NCBI GenBank assembly: GCA_027924585.1
Contig: BSBM01000994.1
Span: 9,431,001-9,495,000, forward strand
Direction of reading: 5' to 3'
DNA from: Larix kaempferi
Lineage: Eukaryota > Streptophyta > Pinopsida > Pinales > Pinaceae
DNA: 64,000 bases
This document shows positions 22,740 through 34,470 of the stretch, one piece after another. A model generated the notes under the pieces. That model was not told the origin of the DNA and made no database searches. It was given only the letters and a program-made list of their open reading frames with translations. The translations under genes were made by a program, and so were the position numbers. Position 1 is the stretch's first letter; every line of letters starts with the position of its first letter.

Positions 22740-24538
22740 TGAAGTTCCCAGAATTAGAGATTCACTAATGAAAGAAGCGATTCCAGAAGATCATGAAGAC
22801 CGCGACATGGAAGAACCACAAGAACCTGTAGATCCACCTCGTGAGAAGAACTCCCACAAGAGGAAACCAGCATGGGTACGGGAAGCAATACAAGATGCAT
22901 AGAAGTATGGCGCTCCAGAGGGGATGCACAGAGAAAGCAAGAGACCTAGACCATACTCCATCTATGTGGCCCTGCTGTTTGACATCATTGACAAAGAACC
23001 TTCCAACTATGAGGAAGCAGTAGAGAAGAAAGAATGGAAGGATGCCATAATCGAGGAGTACTAGTCGATTATGAAGAATGATGTTTGGGAGATAGTTCCG
23101 AGGCCAGAAGGGAAGTCTGTAGTGACTTCGAAGTGGATCTACAAGATCAAGCATGCTGTAGATTGTAGCAGTGAGAAACACAAGGCAAGGTTTGTAGCAC
23201 GTGGCTTCTCCCAGAAAGAAGGCATAGACTATGAGGAGACATTCGCACCTGTGGCGAGATACACTTCCATTAGATCTGTACTAGCACTGGCCGCAGTGAT
23301 GAAATGGAAGGTACACCAGATGGACGTCAAGACAACATTCTTGAATGGTGTAGTAGAAGAGGAAGTGTACTTGGAACAACCAATTGGATTTGAGACACAT
23401 GACAGGTAGACTCGTGTGCAAATTGAAGAAAGCATTGTACGGATTGAAATAGGCACCCAGGATGTGGTACGACAGGATGGATAGCTTCTTGATGAGCTTA
23501 GGCTTTACCAAGGGTAAAGCAGATTCCAACCTTTACTACAAGATTGAGATGGGAAATCCAATGATACTTCTACTCTATGTAGATGACCTATTTATAATAG
23601 GGAAGGATGAGCTCATTGCAGATACGAAGAGGAGGCTTGCCGCAAAGTTCGAGATGAAGGACCTGGGTATGATGCATTATTTCTTAGGAATGGAGGTGTG
23701 GCAGAGTGCGGATGGAATCTTCCTTGGACAAGGGAAGTATGCAGTAGAGATTCTGAAGAGGTTCGAAATCATGGACTGCAAGGCTATGACCACACCCATG
23801 GCATCGAACTTGAAGCTACTGTGTGATGCGTCATCAGATTCAGTTGATGCCACGATGTATCATTAGATGATTGGTTCATTGATGTACCCGATGAACACGA
23901 GACTAGACATATGCTTTGTTGTGAACACATTAAGCCAGTTCTTGATGGATCCGAGACATGTTCACCTGATTGCGGCAAAGCATATACTGAGGTACCTGAA
24001 GGGTACAGTTGACTATGGGCTCAAGTATGACGCGAATCAGAAGATTAACCTGCAGGGTTATGTTAATTCGGATTGGGCAGGCAGTGCCACTGATTGGAAG
24101 AGCACTTCAGGATGTTGCTTCAGTATGGGATCTGGTATGATCTCCTAGTTTAGCAAGAAGCAGTCGTGCGTGGCATTGAGTACAGCCGAAGCAGAGTATG
24201 TTGCAGCTTGTTCGGCTAGTTGTGAGGCAGTATGTCTTAGGAAGCTACTGTCTGATTTGTTTGATCTCTAGTTAGAGGCGACTTGTATATTCTGTGACAA
24301 CCAGAGTTGTGTGAAGTTGTCCAAGAACCCGGTGTTCCATGACAAGTCGAAGCACATTGAGATCAAGTACCACTATATCAGGGATATGGTGCAGAGAGGA
24401 GCAGTGGAGCTCCACTATGTAGCGACAGACGAGCAAATAGTCGATGTGTTGACCAAGCCGTTAGCCAGAGTGAAGTTCGAGTACTTCAGAGAGAAGCTTG
24501 GTGTTCTCCAGATTGAGGTTCCTCCTAAGAGGAAGTGA
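22740..24538 (+). pseudogene. Element A pol remnant: linker, reverse transcriptase, RNase H
   Basis: The linker (about 22780-23070) leads into RT from 23071: NDVWEIVPRPEGKSVVTSKW, KARFVARGFSQKEGIDYEET, WKVHQMDVKTTFLNG. The catalytic YVDD is at 23576-23587, with FEMKDLGMMHYFLGMEVWQ after it. RNase H follows with YLKGTVDYGLKY, SDWAGSATDWKSTSGCCFS, CDNQSCVKLSKNPVFHD and VDVLTKPLA. Stops at 22900, 23062, 23450, 23864, 24146 and 24269 are all TAG, mostly where the family has Gln (CAG). A frameshift lies near 23405. No protease or integrase core precedes it. Confidence 0.9.
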
Positions 24539-24564
24539 TAAGACTGGAAGACGCAGATGCACTA

Positions 24565-24950
24565 GAGCCATTCTTGCATGGTGGTAGGTTTGTCCTCCCA
24601 TGTTGGTAGATGTAAGGGCCGAGCCATTCTCGCATGGTGGTAGGTTTGTCCTCCCATGTTGGTAGATGTAAGGGCTGAGCCATTCTCGCATGGTGGTAGG
24701 TTTGTCCTCCCATGTTGGTAGATGTAAGGGCTGGGTCTCACATGGTGGTAGGTTTGTCCTCCCATGTTGGTAGACGAGGTTCTCGTATGGTGGTAGGCGT
24801 AGGTGGTCCTTGGGATGTAATGCACTTGGTGTGCTCCTGATTGTCCTCCCATACTGGAGACGTTGTGAGGTCCACCGATCATAAGACACTGTGTGTGCGC
24901 TTATGCAGGATCTCCCTGGTGGCAGGTTTATCCTCCCATGCTGGTAGACG
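24565..24950 (+). repeat. Element A 3'-UTR tandem array, 56-bp unit
   Basis: Units beginning GAGCCATTCTYGCATGGTGGTAGG start at 24565, 24621 and 24677, with a shortened unit at about 24733 and degenerate copies (GTCCTCCCATGYTGGTAGA) to about 24950. The array lies between the RNase H stop and the polypurine tract. Long frames on its minus strand are only products of the repeat. Confidence 0.85.
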
Positions 24951-25380
24951 CGGGCTGAGCGTTGTGGGACATGTGATGTGCATCTGGGCTGTGCTCCGTG
25001 TGATGATGAGATGATCTGGATACGATGAGGCGATAGTAGGAGACGCAGGTGATTGCTGTGGCAATGTAATGACTGGTCCTGGGCTGTACCTACTTGATGG
25101 CTTGCTCGTAGAGATGATGAAGACCTACATAAGGGCTAGGGCTACATCCAACATGAAAAAGGGCTGGCTCTGTAGAACTTCCTATGACGAGTAGATTCAA
25201 GAGATGTCACCAATTGATGATCGACATGATGAGGATTGCAGCAGTAGTGATGATGATGATCCAGTGTTGATGATGATGTTCCAGCATTGATGATGATCCA
25301 ACGATGATGACGATATCCAAACTTGTGTCCAAAGGGGTTGATGACTGTGGCAAGAGAATACCTTCCTAGTTAAGAGGGAG

Positions 25381-25969
25381 TGTTGTTGTAATTGTAACTT
25401 CGGAAGATATTCCCTTGTATTTTATATTGTTATTATTATTGTATTTTATTTGTACCTCCGACGGAGATGTTTTTCCTCCGTTCGGGGATGTCATTATTAT
25501 GCTTAGTCATTCTAGGTCATTGAGGTAAAAGCCTCCATTGTAAGTCGGGGCAATAGATCCCCAAAAGGTCAAATGTAATTATATTATTGAGTCTCCTAGA
25601 GAAGCCGGCCCAGTCAGTTTAGTTAGGGTTGACCTAGTCAGTTAAAAGGTCACCCAAAAAGTAAAGTATAGATAGAGAGCAAGGCTCTCTCATTTGGACA
25701 CACACTCACTCACTTGAGTTCGCATAAGTGAGAGAGAGAAGACAAGTTTGCATAGGAGAAGGAGAGAGAGCTGTAGAAGACTATCTTGTTTTGGGGTTTT
25801 CCATTTTGTGATATTGTATTGGTGACGATTCTATCTCTGAGGAAGTTGCGGGGTTTTCTCCTTTATGGTTTCCCAAAGGAAAATCTTTGTGTCTCTAGCG
25901 TTATCCTGTGCTTGTTGTTCTTTCAGTTAAGATCCTAGATAATATTGATTAAAAGTAGAAAATCTAACA
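25381..25969 (+). repeat. Element A second (3') LTR, 589 bp
   Basis: It follows the polypurine tract GTTAAGAGGGAG and ends AATCTAACA. It matches the 5' LTR without net length change. The TATA box reads TATAGATA here instead of TATAAATA. Unusually, it is followed by another primer-binding site rather than by host DNA. Confidence 0.9.
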
Positions 25970-26246
25970 TGGTATCAGAGCTAACCTGAAAAGAAGACAT
26001 TTTGCAGCTTTGGGAAGCTAGGGCTTCTAAGTTTGAGGTCTTCTCTCCACATATCATTTGAAAAAGGAGGCTAGGCTAACTCGCCCTAGGAGGGCATATC
26101 TTTTTGTCGAAGTAGAATCTGATTCCGAGAATTTTCAATTTTTGGCTTGTCACTACTGCTGGAGGAAAACTAGGGCATCAACTATTTTGGGATTCTGTTC
26201 ACAGATTTGGAGAAGTGAGTAGATTGGACAACTCGCCTTGAGGAGG
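25970..26246 (+). other. Second partial leader of element A
   Basis: These 277 nt match 14163-14439 (primer-binding site, AGGGCTTCTAAGTTTGAGG, AACTCGCC..GAGG) with equal length, then stop abruptly at GAGGAGG. AGCAGAC follows, the same 7 nt that precede the 5' LTR. The sequence beyond resembles the LTR interrupted at 13573. Confidence 0.85.
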
Positions 26247-26253
26247 AGCAGAC

Positions 26254-26798
26254 CCTAGCTATGGGTTGAGATGAGAGCCCTAGAGGGATTTCTAACTGTG
26301 CTGAGAGCCTCCAAGAACTGAACCAAACCCTTAATGATGATAAAGCTGAGAAGATGAAGACAAAGAGCAGTTTGGATACCCCATATGAATTTTGGACAGA
26401 GATAAAAATGATAGAAATTGACTTTAGCATTTGAGAGAGCTCCTTATTTATATTTCATCATTGAGTAATACAAGGGGTAAATACCACGTGTCAAGGAAAC
26501 CACTAACTCAATACCACTTTTAGTTTTTTTAATGTAATAATTAAAAACAACTTAAAAATACCTTTTTGTTAGGGTCCTTATAATTTCATGTTATGGCTTG
26601 GGCTTCTTAACATTTCATTTGGGCTATTAAACAAGTCTTCTTAGGCAAGTCATCTTTAGGCAATTTTTTAGCCCATCTCTTGGTCTTCATGGTCCACACG
26701 TGCCAACTCAAAGTACATCATCATATACAAGGAAGATTTTCTCGGGATGTCTTGTTCTCCCCACTAACACCAAGGTCATATGCTAGTTACTCCAACAA
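26254..26798 (-). repeat. Right piece of the LTR split by element A
   Basis: CCTAGCTATGGGTTGAGATGAG seems to continue the LTR broken off at 13573, by comparison with CCCTAGACATGAGCTCC at the same place in element B's LTR. The following AT-rich sequence contains a possible reversed TATA region (CTTATTTATATTTC, about 26440). The right boundary near CTCCAACA (26798) is tentative. Confidence 0.45.
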
Positions 26799-27097
26799 GG
26801 GGTGGCCAGTCCCTTGAGGAGGCCCCATAGCCCAATGATCAATGAGAGGAGTACATCGCACATCATCTGCCTAGACCCAGTCTAGGACTTACTGTATTGG
26901 CCTGGTAACTGACCAGGTGCCTCAGCCCCAGGCTGAATCAAGTTGACCAAAGTCAACATCTTGGTAACAGACTAAGTGCCCCAGTCCTAGACTAAATCAT
27001 CTTCCTGGTTACTGACCAGGTGCCTCCATTCTCCTAGAGAATGGCTCTCGATGTTGCTAAAAAATTAACATGTCTGAGCTTGGGATAGTCTTTTATT
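26799..27097. repeat. Short tandem repeats of unknown element
   Basis: Three imperfect units of about 40-60 bp with TGGTTACTGACCAGGTGCC (also GGTAACTGACCAGGTGCCTC and GGTAACAGACTAAGTGCCCC) lie at about 26905-27030. By analogy with elements A-D this may be a 3'-UTR array of the element whose LTR precedes it, but no coding sequence supports that. Confidence 0.45.
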
Positions 27098-27453
27098 CAC
27101 AGGAGATACCCTTCTCATCTAGATATCAGGAGAGAGTGGCATCTTCCAGGCAGCAGGTTGCATCCAAGTATTTTGGTTCATCTGGAGAGTCCTTCATCAG
27201 GAGTTTCTTTGGTGGAGTTATTCTCAATACGAGTTTCTCCAGGGTAACATATGTTGTTCAATATTTATGTGGTGTGTTGAATGCTTTTATATTATGAATG
27301 GCATTATTATTTTATTGTTTAACAATTACGGATAATAAATATTCATGCACAGTATAGCATAGACTTAGTATATTGCAGTATTAGTTTAAATCTATTGTGA
27401 TGACTGTCCATTGTAATATTCAACACAATTTACAACCCATGGTATTAAAGTGG
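27098..27453 (+). repeat. LTR-like block with variant primer-binding site
   Basis: 27098-27434 matches 12807-13151. It contains GTTTCTCCAGGGTAACATATG and ends in CAATTTACA. TGGTATTAAAGTGG at 27440-27453, five bases on, resembles the TGGTATTAGAGT site of element E. A gag-like reading follows, so this is probably the 5' LTR of the remnant at 27503. Confidence 0.55.
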
Positions 27454-27502
27454 TTTTCTTTGGGTGATTTTTATGGATTAAATGTACTATATGCTTACTT
27501 GA

Positions 27503-28200
27503 TTGAGGAAGTCTACATTTGAGGGAGCCTTGCACTCCATGGGCTTGGAGGTTGACACAAGAAGGGTGAAGAAACAACCTCAAGCCTTGATCATGGGATA
27601 TGAACACGAGAGAAAACCCCACGATGACTTGGAGGAAAGCTTTGCAAAGTTGGAAGTGCAAATCGACAACATTTCTAGGAGTATGATCATATTGATTGCA
27701 ATTCTTGAGAGCAAATTTGGGCCCATCAAGGAGCAACTCGGTTCTCATGAAGGAGAGTAAGAAGGAAATGAAGCACCAAAGCCACAAAAAGGGGGTCGAG
27801 CAACTTGCCTTAGTCTCTATTTAAAGTGAAAATCAAGGTTGATACTTGCCCTATGAAGGTGAGGTAGATGTTGTCAACTTGAATCATTGGTTCAACAACT
27901 AGAAGTCTATTTTAGTGTGCATAATGTCTGAGAGGAGCAGAAAGAGCTTTTGCTAGACTCAAGTTGGAGGGTCATGCTCAAAATTGGTGGGAGAGATACA
28001 TCGAGAGCCTTAGGTTGGATGGTGATCCTCTAGAAACTGAGTGGGAAGTGTTCAAGGGCCTCTCTTAGTCCCAATTTTACCCTATCGAGTATGAAGAAGA
28101 CCAAAGGATTTAGTGGCACTCACTTGGACCAAGAAGCACTTTTGAATTGATTACTTCCACCATTGAATTGTAGCTCAACTGACATGGGCTTCAACTAATG
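27503..28200 (+). pseudogene. Ty3/Gypsy-like gag remnant
   Basis: A short frame at 27503-27760 has a charged, helix-rich N-terminal part (DDLEESFAKLEVQIDNISRS). It is followed in broken frames by features of retrotransposon gag: PYEGEVDVVNLNHWFNN near 27850, EGHAQNWWERYIESL near 27975 (conserved WW), and TEWEVFKGLS*SQFYPIEYEE near 28040. Several stops interrupt it. No protease or pol follows. Confidence 0.6.
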
Positions 28201-31085
28201 GAGGAGGCATCAATGCAACTGACAAATGGCAAAGCCTTCTCAATTTTCTGGCCAAGCTTCCAATGCTGGTAAAACTAGAAGGAAGTTAATTACCCTCCCT
28301 TGACCCTTTATCTCATTTCTCTTCAATGGAATGTTCATTATAATATTGGATATTAGTAGTGTTACCGCACAAACTAGCACTTGTAGTTAAAGCACCAAAG
28401 ATCGCTACTAGTTCGCGACAACTTGAGAGGTGTTACTCATTGTCACCACAATAACTACATTGTCACCACAATAACTACCTCTATGCACTTCTAGTTGGCC
28501 CTTCTCCAACTCAAGGGGGCATCCCTAGATAGGATTGCTAGGCCATGGCAATGAGGGCACAAGGTGATTTGGAAGAGATAGGCTTAACAAAATGGGGTGG
28601 TAGTTTTTTTGGTTTTTTTAATAAGTGATGGAGAGACCCAGGAGATCAGTGCCAATATCCAACTAGGGAAATGAAGTCAAGGTGAATCAAATGGGAAGTG
28701 AGGCCAAGAAGAATGCTCTTCAAGAATTGGTCTATTTCCTTCAAAGGTTAGGGGTCAAGACACACTAGTAACATCACCCAGTTGAGGATAAACAATGGAT
28801 TTCAAGGTCTTCAAGAGGGAGCTCCAATGGGGAAAAGTCCCTAGCCACTAAGATTAACGATAGAGAAGGTAAATACCTTAAAACCCTTGCCAATGAGCCC
28901 GAACACATATCAAGACAAGGTCTAAAACACTCACCCAAACCAACAAAGGAGAATGTGCAAGTCAATATCTTATGACGTCCTCCTGCCAACTATTCTTGGA
29001 TCAATCATGAGAGGTTTGTATAAGACTTGAAAATTCCAGCATTCACCCTTAAGCATAGTAATAGAACCAAGAAGAAGACGCTTCAAGAGTTGACAACACT
29101 TTTCACCACATAGAAAGAACCCTTATCAAAGTGCACAAAAGAAGGATATATCTTTGAAGCTCCCAAAAGAGAGGAAGCTCTCAAACTCCAACCATGGAAA
29201 TGAAATGAGGAAGTGCCTCTCTATTTATAGGAGAAGCTGAAACTTCCTTTACAATCAAATAATCATTATTTCCTTAATTTTAGCCCAGGGTGGGGTAAAA
29301 TAATACAAAATCCCCACTACAATCAACTAACTCAATAATAAAAGGTGGTCAATGCCACTTGTACAATGATGAGAGACATGGGGCCCCTTAATGAGGGGAG
29401 ATGTCTCCAAGAAAAAATAAAGATATGTAGTAGCTAGCCACCAAAGCTCCTTAAAACTAACACTCATTAGAAGATGTCCACAACATGATGCATGAGATCC
29501 TTTCCACAATGCAATCAAGGGCCAATAGTCCATATAATACGGTAAAGTGTCCACAAAGCCATCCTTCAAAGGAATGATATTCCATTGCCTTAAGCCAAGC
29601 ACTAGTCTCAAGAAGACAAGGGCAATAAAGAGGTAGGATATTCCAAGCAACTTCAAGAAGACCTGCAAGCAAATGTTCTACAACCATCTCTACAACAACT
29701 GTCATAGGCATAGCAACTCATAAATCCATGCATCCAAAGGGGCGCGGGCCATCCACCAGAGAGAATACATAATCAAATGTGCCCTCCAGGGTTTCTTGTA
29801 CATACAGAATCTGGCCCCACGAAGGACAGCATGAGGGACCCCGTGTTAAATCGAAATGTCAATAAAGAGAAATGTTGAGCAAAAATGTGGTGCTTTCATG
29901 TTTGGCTCCATGCTAAATATCAGCCAGATTAAGCTTATCCTGTGGTATATCTACCTTCGAAAAGTTGGCCTCAAGCATTTGCTACGGTTTCCACCAGCAA
30001 TCTTTAGCTCCCTTGCCACAGTCATAAAAGTAAGTAGCTCCAACCAGACATCAAAGGATGACCACGGTGGATGCGTATACAAGGATTCCACGATAAAGAA
30101 CTCAAATTGATCACCCACAGCAAATTGATCAAAGCGATAAGGAGGTCAAAACGCACTAATGCATAGCCAAACCTTCAGATTGCAATGCCATGTGATGAAA
30201 CTCGACCCTGCTTGTATTCATGGAACGGTCCTTCAACCCCAATATAATGACCATCTCCACAGGCTCGGTCTCCCTCAGGCTTATGCAGGTACAGGGCACA
30301 GGAATTTGGCATCTAACAGAATTTCCATCCACAAGAATCATCCATGTCAAAGTGTACAGTCTGGGAGAAATTAGAAGGCTGTTTACAAGCTTCGATTGCT
30401 GATTTCTTTAATGGAACAAGCTGGGCACATCCTACAAATGATGTTGATGCTGATCTGAAATGTCTGGAGCAATGTGCTGCACAGGGCCCTCCCAACTGAT
30501 TGATTTCTGACTGAAAAAATGCGCTGAGGATGATCTGATTCAGGACCATTAAAACAAAAGGCTAGGACTGCTGGGCGCAGTGTCCAAAACTGCCAGTTCA
30601 CAGCCAGATAGTGTACAGACATCAGCCGGCCCTCCTCCTGAGTCTTACTGCCTGGAATTTTAGTGGGAATGAGCTTGAAACAGTGGCATAAGACCCTAAT
30701 TCAGAACTGCTGTTACCCCTTTTTCATGCCCATATTTGCTTACTGTAGATGATTTGAGACCAGAACTGAGAAAATTGTTGCTTGTATACTGATTGAAGGC
30801 TGCTTGATCGCCCAGACCTAGTGTATCTTGCTGCAGGAGACTGCCATGTGCCCAGAATACGACCATACTTCAATGAACAGTCCTCTTTTCTGTTGCTACA
30901 GGGTATAACCAAGTCTGTTTTATTCCTTAGTGACTGCCTGTGGAGCCCAGAACTGCAGTTGAGGCTCTGTGCACACTATTTAATGACTTAGACTGCTGTT
31001 TGATGGAGAAAACAGGCTCAAACTTGCTAGAGGATTGCTGTAGGCCACCCAGACTACTTTCAAGTTTCTTTCACTGCTGGTTAGT
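28201..31085. other. Unassigned intergenic DNA
   Basis: I recognise no protein, LTR pair or repeat array here. Frames of 60-113 codons on both strands lack domain features and overlap each other. The short direct duplication ATAACTACATTGTCACCACA at about 28450 is the only visible repeat. The stretch may be old Gypsy sequence continuing from 28200. Confidence 0.4.
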
Positions 31086-31481
31086 CAGACTTGGACTCAG
31101 CAAATACTCGGCTGGCTTGGGACTCGGCAGACTCGGCGACTCAGATAAGATTCGGCAAATACTCGGCAAATATGAAAAATATGAAAAAAATTAAAAATGT
31201 GGTAATTTTTAAGCACAAAAAACATAGATAATGACATTTCTAATCCATATAAGTTATAAAAACAATTCTATGCAGAAATTCATTAGATCATCTCATAAAA
31301 ATTAATAATACAACATTTGACACTCCATATTTGTATGCACAATAGTGAACTGAAAGATGATTCCTTGAACACATTCCAAAATAGTACCATGTTCAAATAC
31401 ATAGTACCGAGTTCAAATACATAACTCAAAACATAACTAGCAAATAAAAAAAGATAGTGTCTCCAAGTCCAAACTCGAATC

Positions 31482-33749
31482 TCATGCATGACTACGAGCG
31501 GTGGAACGCCTAGTATAGGCCCTACTAGAGCTAGTGACAACATCACTAGATGGAAAAATCAATTGCGATGCAGGTGTGTTTGGTGTTTCCATTTCAGAAA
31601 ATGGTACACCAGAGGGACCCTCGGTCTCTTCATCAAGCCAAGTCAAATCAGAAGGAGCTTCATCCTCTACTACCCAATCAGGGACTAGATCAATCTGATC
31701 CAATAAAATTGGATCCAAATCCTTTGCCTGCAGCTGTTTTGTGAGCATCCAAAGGTTGTAGTATATGTAGACCAACTTCTCCAACCTCTCATACTCCAAC
31801 TTGTTGCGCTTTTTAGTGTGGATGTTCTCGAATATCGACCAATTGCGCTCACAACCTGAAGCGCTGCAAGGCTGACTCAAGATTCTGATGGCGAATTCCT
31901 GTAGTTGTGGTGCCTCAATGCCACAATCTAACCACCAATGGGCTGTTATAAAAAACAAATAAACAAAGATTACAAGTTTTGCAATGTCAAACTTGAAAAA
32001 TAAAACTAGCAAAATAAAATTTAACGAATTACGAATTGAATCTTACATGGCATTTTCTTCTCCCTGAGATGTTGTGTTGAGCTAAATCCAAACATGCCAG
32101 ATGATTCCTTGTACATATCTCGTTGCATATTGATTAGGTCTTGAGTCTCTTGATTGGGGTACATCCTCTCAATGCATATCATCGTACCTCTCATCACCTC
32201 AGGATCTTTTTGAATTTTAGACCCTTCATTATAGAATATGCTCGGATTGAGATATGCCCCTGCTGCTTGTAATGGTGAATGTAGCTGCCTGTCCCACCTG
32301 GAATCAATAATATCCCATATAAGAAGATATTTTGATTCATCCCCCTTATAGAAGACCTTGATGGTCTCTTTGGCCCTGTCCATCCCCTCATAAACATACC
32401 CCATTGGTGGTTTGTCACCATCCATGATCCTCAACACTCTCATAAGTGGTTCTGTCATGCTGACAATCTCAGTGACTTCCTCCCATAAACTATCTCTACG
32501 GACATACACGCTCATAGCCATTGCATTTAGTTTTGTGCTGTCCTTATAATGTATCCATTCCCTGCTACTAACCATTCGTTTCAATGCTTGGTACTCATTA
32601 AGAAGGCTTTGGAGGGAGAGAAAGTTGGTTGCAAACTGTGTGACATCAAGGCGACTGAGCTCACCTTCTGTGTGCTCTCTCATAAGACTCAACACCCAAG
32701 CATGGTTATAAATGTACTTGGTTATTTGGTTGCACTCATGAACCACATCTTGCACCCACTCCAACTTCCCAATTTCCTCCAAAATCAAATCTATACAGTG
32801 GGCAGCACAAGGGGTTCAAAAAAGAGTATGGTATTTTGCACAAAGCAATTTACTTGCTGCCACATAATTTGCTGCGTTGTCGGTGATTACTTGGACAACA
32901 TTTTTGGCCCCCACTTCTTCAACAACCTCTGCTAACAATGTAAATATCAGATTTGCATCTTTCACATGTGAAGATGCATCAACAGATTTCAGGAACATGG
33001 TTCCTTTAGGGCAAGCCACAAGAAAATTTACGATTGTTCTACTCCTCTGATCTGTCAACGCATCTGACAAGATTGTGCAACCTGTAAACTCCCATGAGCT
33101 TTTAATGCTCTCCAACTGTGCTTTGACACACTGCAACTCCTCATCTAGATCTTTCCCCCTAAGTGCACTGTATGAGGGGGCTTTGTAACTAGGGCCAGTG
33201 CTTGCTATAGCATCTACCATGGGTTGATAAAAGGGAGACCTTGCAATGTTGGATGAAAGGCTATCATGGTACCAAAACCTTCTCACTGCCATATCTGCCT
33301 ACTTCCTTTTCCTTTCATTAATGTTGTCCAAGGTTGGTTGAGATCCCAGGGTCGTACGAGGAAGGAAGAAAGGAGAGGTGATAGATGGACTTGCTGCAGC
33401 ACTTGGTGCAAAAGTTGATGAGCAACTACCTGGGGATCCCATTGGAGATCTGCCCATCCCTGCAGTTTCAAACCTCAGCCTAGATCTTTTGGCATTTTGG
33501 TCTTTGATACTTTCCAAAGCAGCGTGCATTTCCGCTGTGACTTCTTCAGGGCAACTATCACAAACTATGACATCTTTGCACACAACTCGAGTTAAGTGGT
33601 GTTTTAACCCTGTTTATGCCCCCATACATAGTCGTTGGACAGTAGTTGCACTTGACTTGATTGTCTTGCCCTGGGACCACCCGGACACAATGTTCCCATG
33701 CTTTATCAAGAGACCTTCTAGGTTTTCCCTTAGGTGCCATAGATGACAA
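31482..33749 (-). pseudogene. hAT transposase (BED, DUF659, hATC domains)
   Basis: The reading starts at 33749: BED zinc finger (AWEHCVRV..CNYCPTTMYGGINRVK then HHLTR), a Ser/Pro-rich linker, then the DUF659/catalytic region RFWYHDSLSSNIARSPFYQP, ILSDALTDQRSRTIVNF and VQVITDNAANYVAASKLL. The helical region follows, and last the hATC dimerisation domain (APQLQEFAIRILSQPCSASG, CERNWSIFENIHTKKRNKLE). A 104-bp intron (31943-32046, GTAAGA..ATAACAG) is clear. Length is about 720 codons, full for the family. Only three disabling lesions are seen: an extra A near 33600 in the BED finger, TAG for probable CAG (Gln) at 33299-33301, and TGA for probable Trp at 32816-32818. Otherwise very well preserved, so inactivation looks recent. 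Confidence 0.9.
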
Positions 33750-33832
33750 TCTGAAAGTGGATAAAAGAATTAAAATGAATCCAGTATAAAATGAAATCTG
33801 AAAGCAATATTTTTTAATTTTTAAGTATTATA

Positions 33833-34470
33833 TGATTTTTTTTGTATTTGTGGACCATTGGCAGGTTGTGATGGCAGCCTCCACAGCCCTGGGGAGGCCT
33901 GTGTAGGCTGCCACACAGCCTGCCAATGGCCCACAAAAACAAAAAAAATTATACAAAACTTAAAAAAAAAACACAAACAAAACCATTTCTGTTTTTTTTT
34001 AAAATTTTATATGTATTTTAATTTTTTATGTTTTTTTATTTAAGTTTTGTTTTAATTTTTTTGTCTAGGCATGCCATCAAGGCCTACAGGCCCGTGGCAG
34101 CCTACAGGCCTGTAGGCTGTGATGGCATGCCGAGACAAAAAAATTAAAAAATTAAAACATTATAAAAGACATAACATTTGTATTTTAATTTTTTTATTTA
34201 AGTTTTGTTTTAATTTTTTTATTTTTTTGTCTAGGCATGCCATCAAGGCCTACATAAATAAAAAAACATAAAATACAATTAAAAAAAAACTTAAATAAAT
34301 GTTTTAAACATTTACATGTTATTTTAAATTAAATCTTAAAAAAAAAACATAAATTATTTTTTTAAAATTTTGTTCGCCATTTATTTTAGTTTCAAGCCTT
34401 TGGCAGTGTGTGGAGAGGCCGTGATGGTAGCCTCCACAGGCTGCCAAAGGCCTGAAACGAAAACAAAATG
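33833..34470. repeat. Cluster of three GC-rich long hairpins in AT-rich DNA
   Basis: Hairpin A (33833-33950) has arms of about 50 bp around CCATTGGCAGGYTGTG..GGCAGCCT. Hairpin B (34051-34150) has arms of about 43 bp around GGCATGCCATCA..GCCTACAGGCC. Hairpin C (34387-34475) has arms of about 35 bp around CCTTTGGCAG..TGGAG. A lone left arm of B repeats at about 34211-34253. The stems extend into matched T and A runs. They lie upstream of the transposase inside the hAT element. All share GTGATGGYA. Confidence 0.8.

Larger units (their letters stand above)
13574..26246 (+). mobile_element. Ty1/Copia element A (composite LTR-internal-LTR-partial internal)
   Basis: Two 589-bp LTRs (13574-14162 and 25381-25969), a tRNA-iMet primer-binding site, gag, an RT-RNase H pol remnant and a polypurine tract (AAGAGGGAG before 25381) define a Copia element read left to right. 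Protease and the integrase core are absent. Its gag is split by element B. After the second LTR comes a second copy of the 277-nt leader (25970-26246), so the composite does not end at an LTR. AGCAGAC occurs on both sides (13567-13573 and 26247-26253). Without B the canonical part is about 6.0 kb. Several premature stops make it non-functional. Confidence 0.85.

Noticed and set aside
24461-24889. Long minus-strand frames with repeated HLPTWEDKPTT-type peptide
   Set aside because: They are translations of the 56-bp 3'-UTR array of element A. The period is not tied to a start or a domain and the sense strand is the transcribed one.
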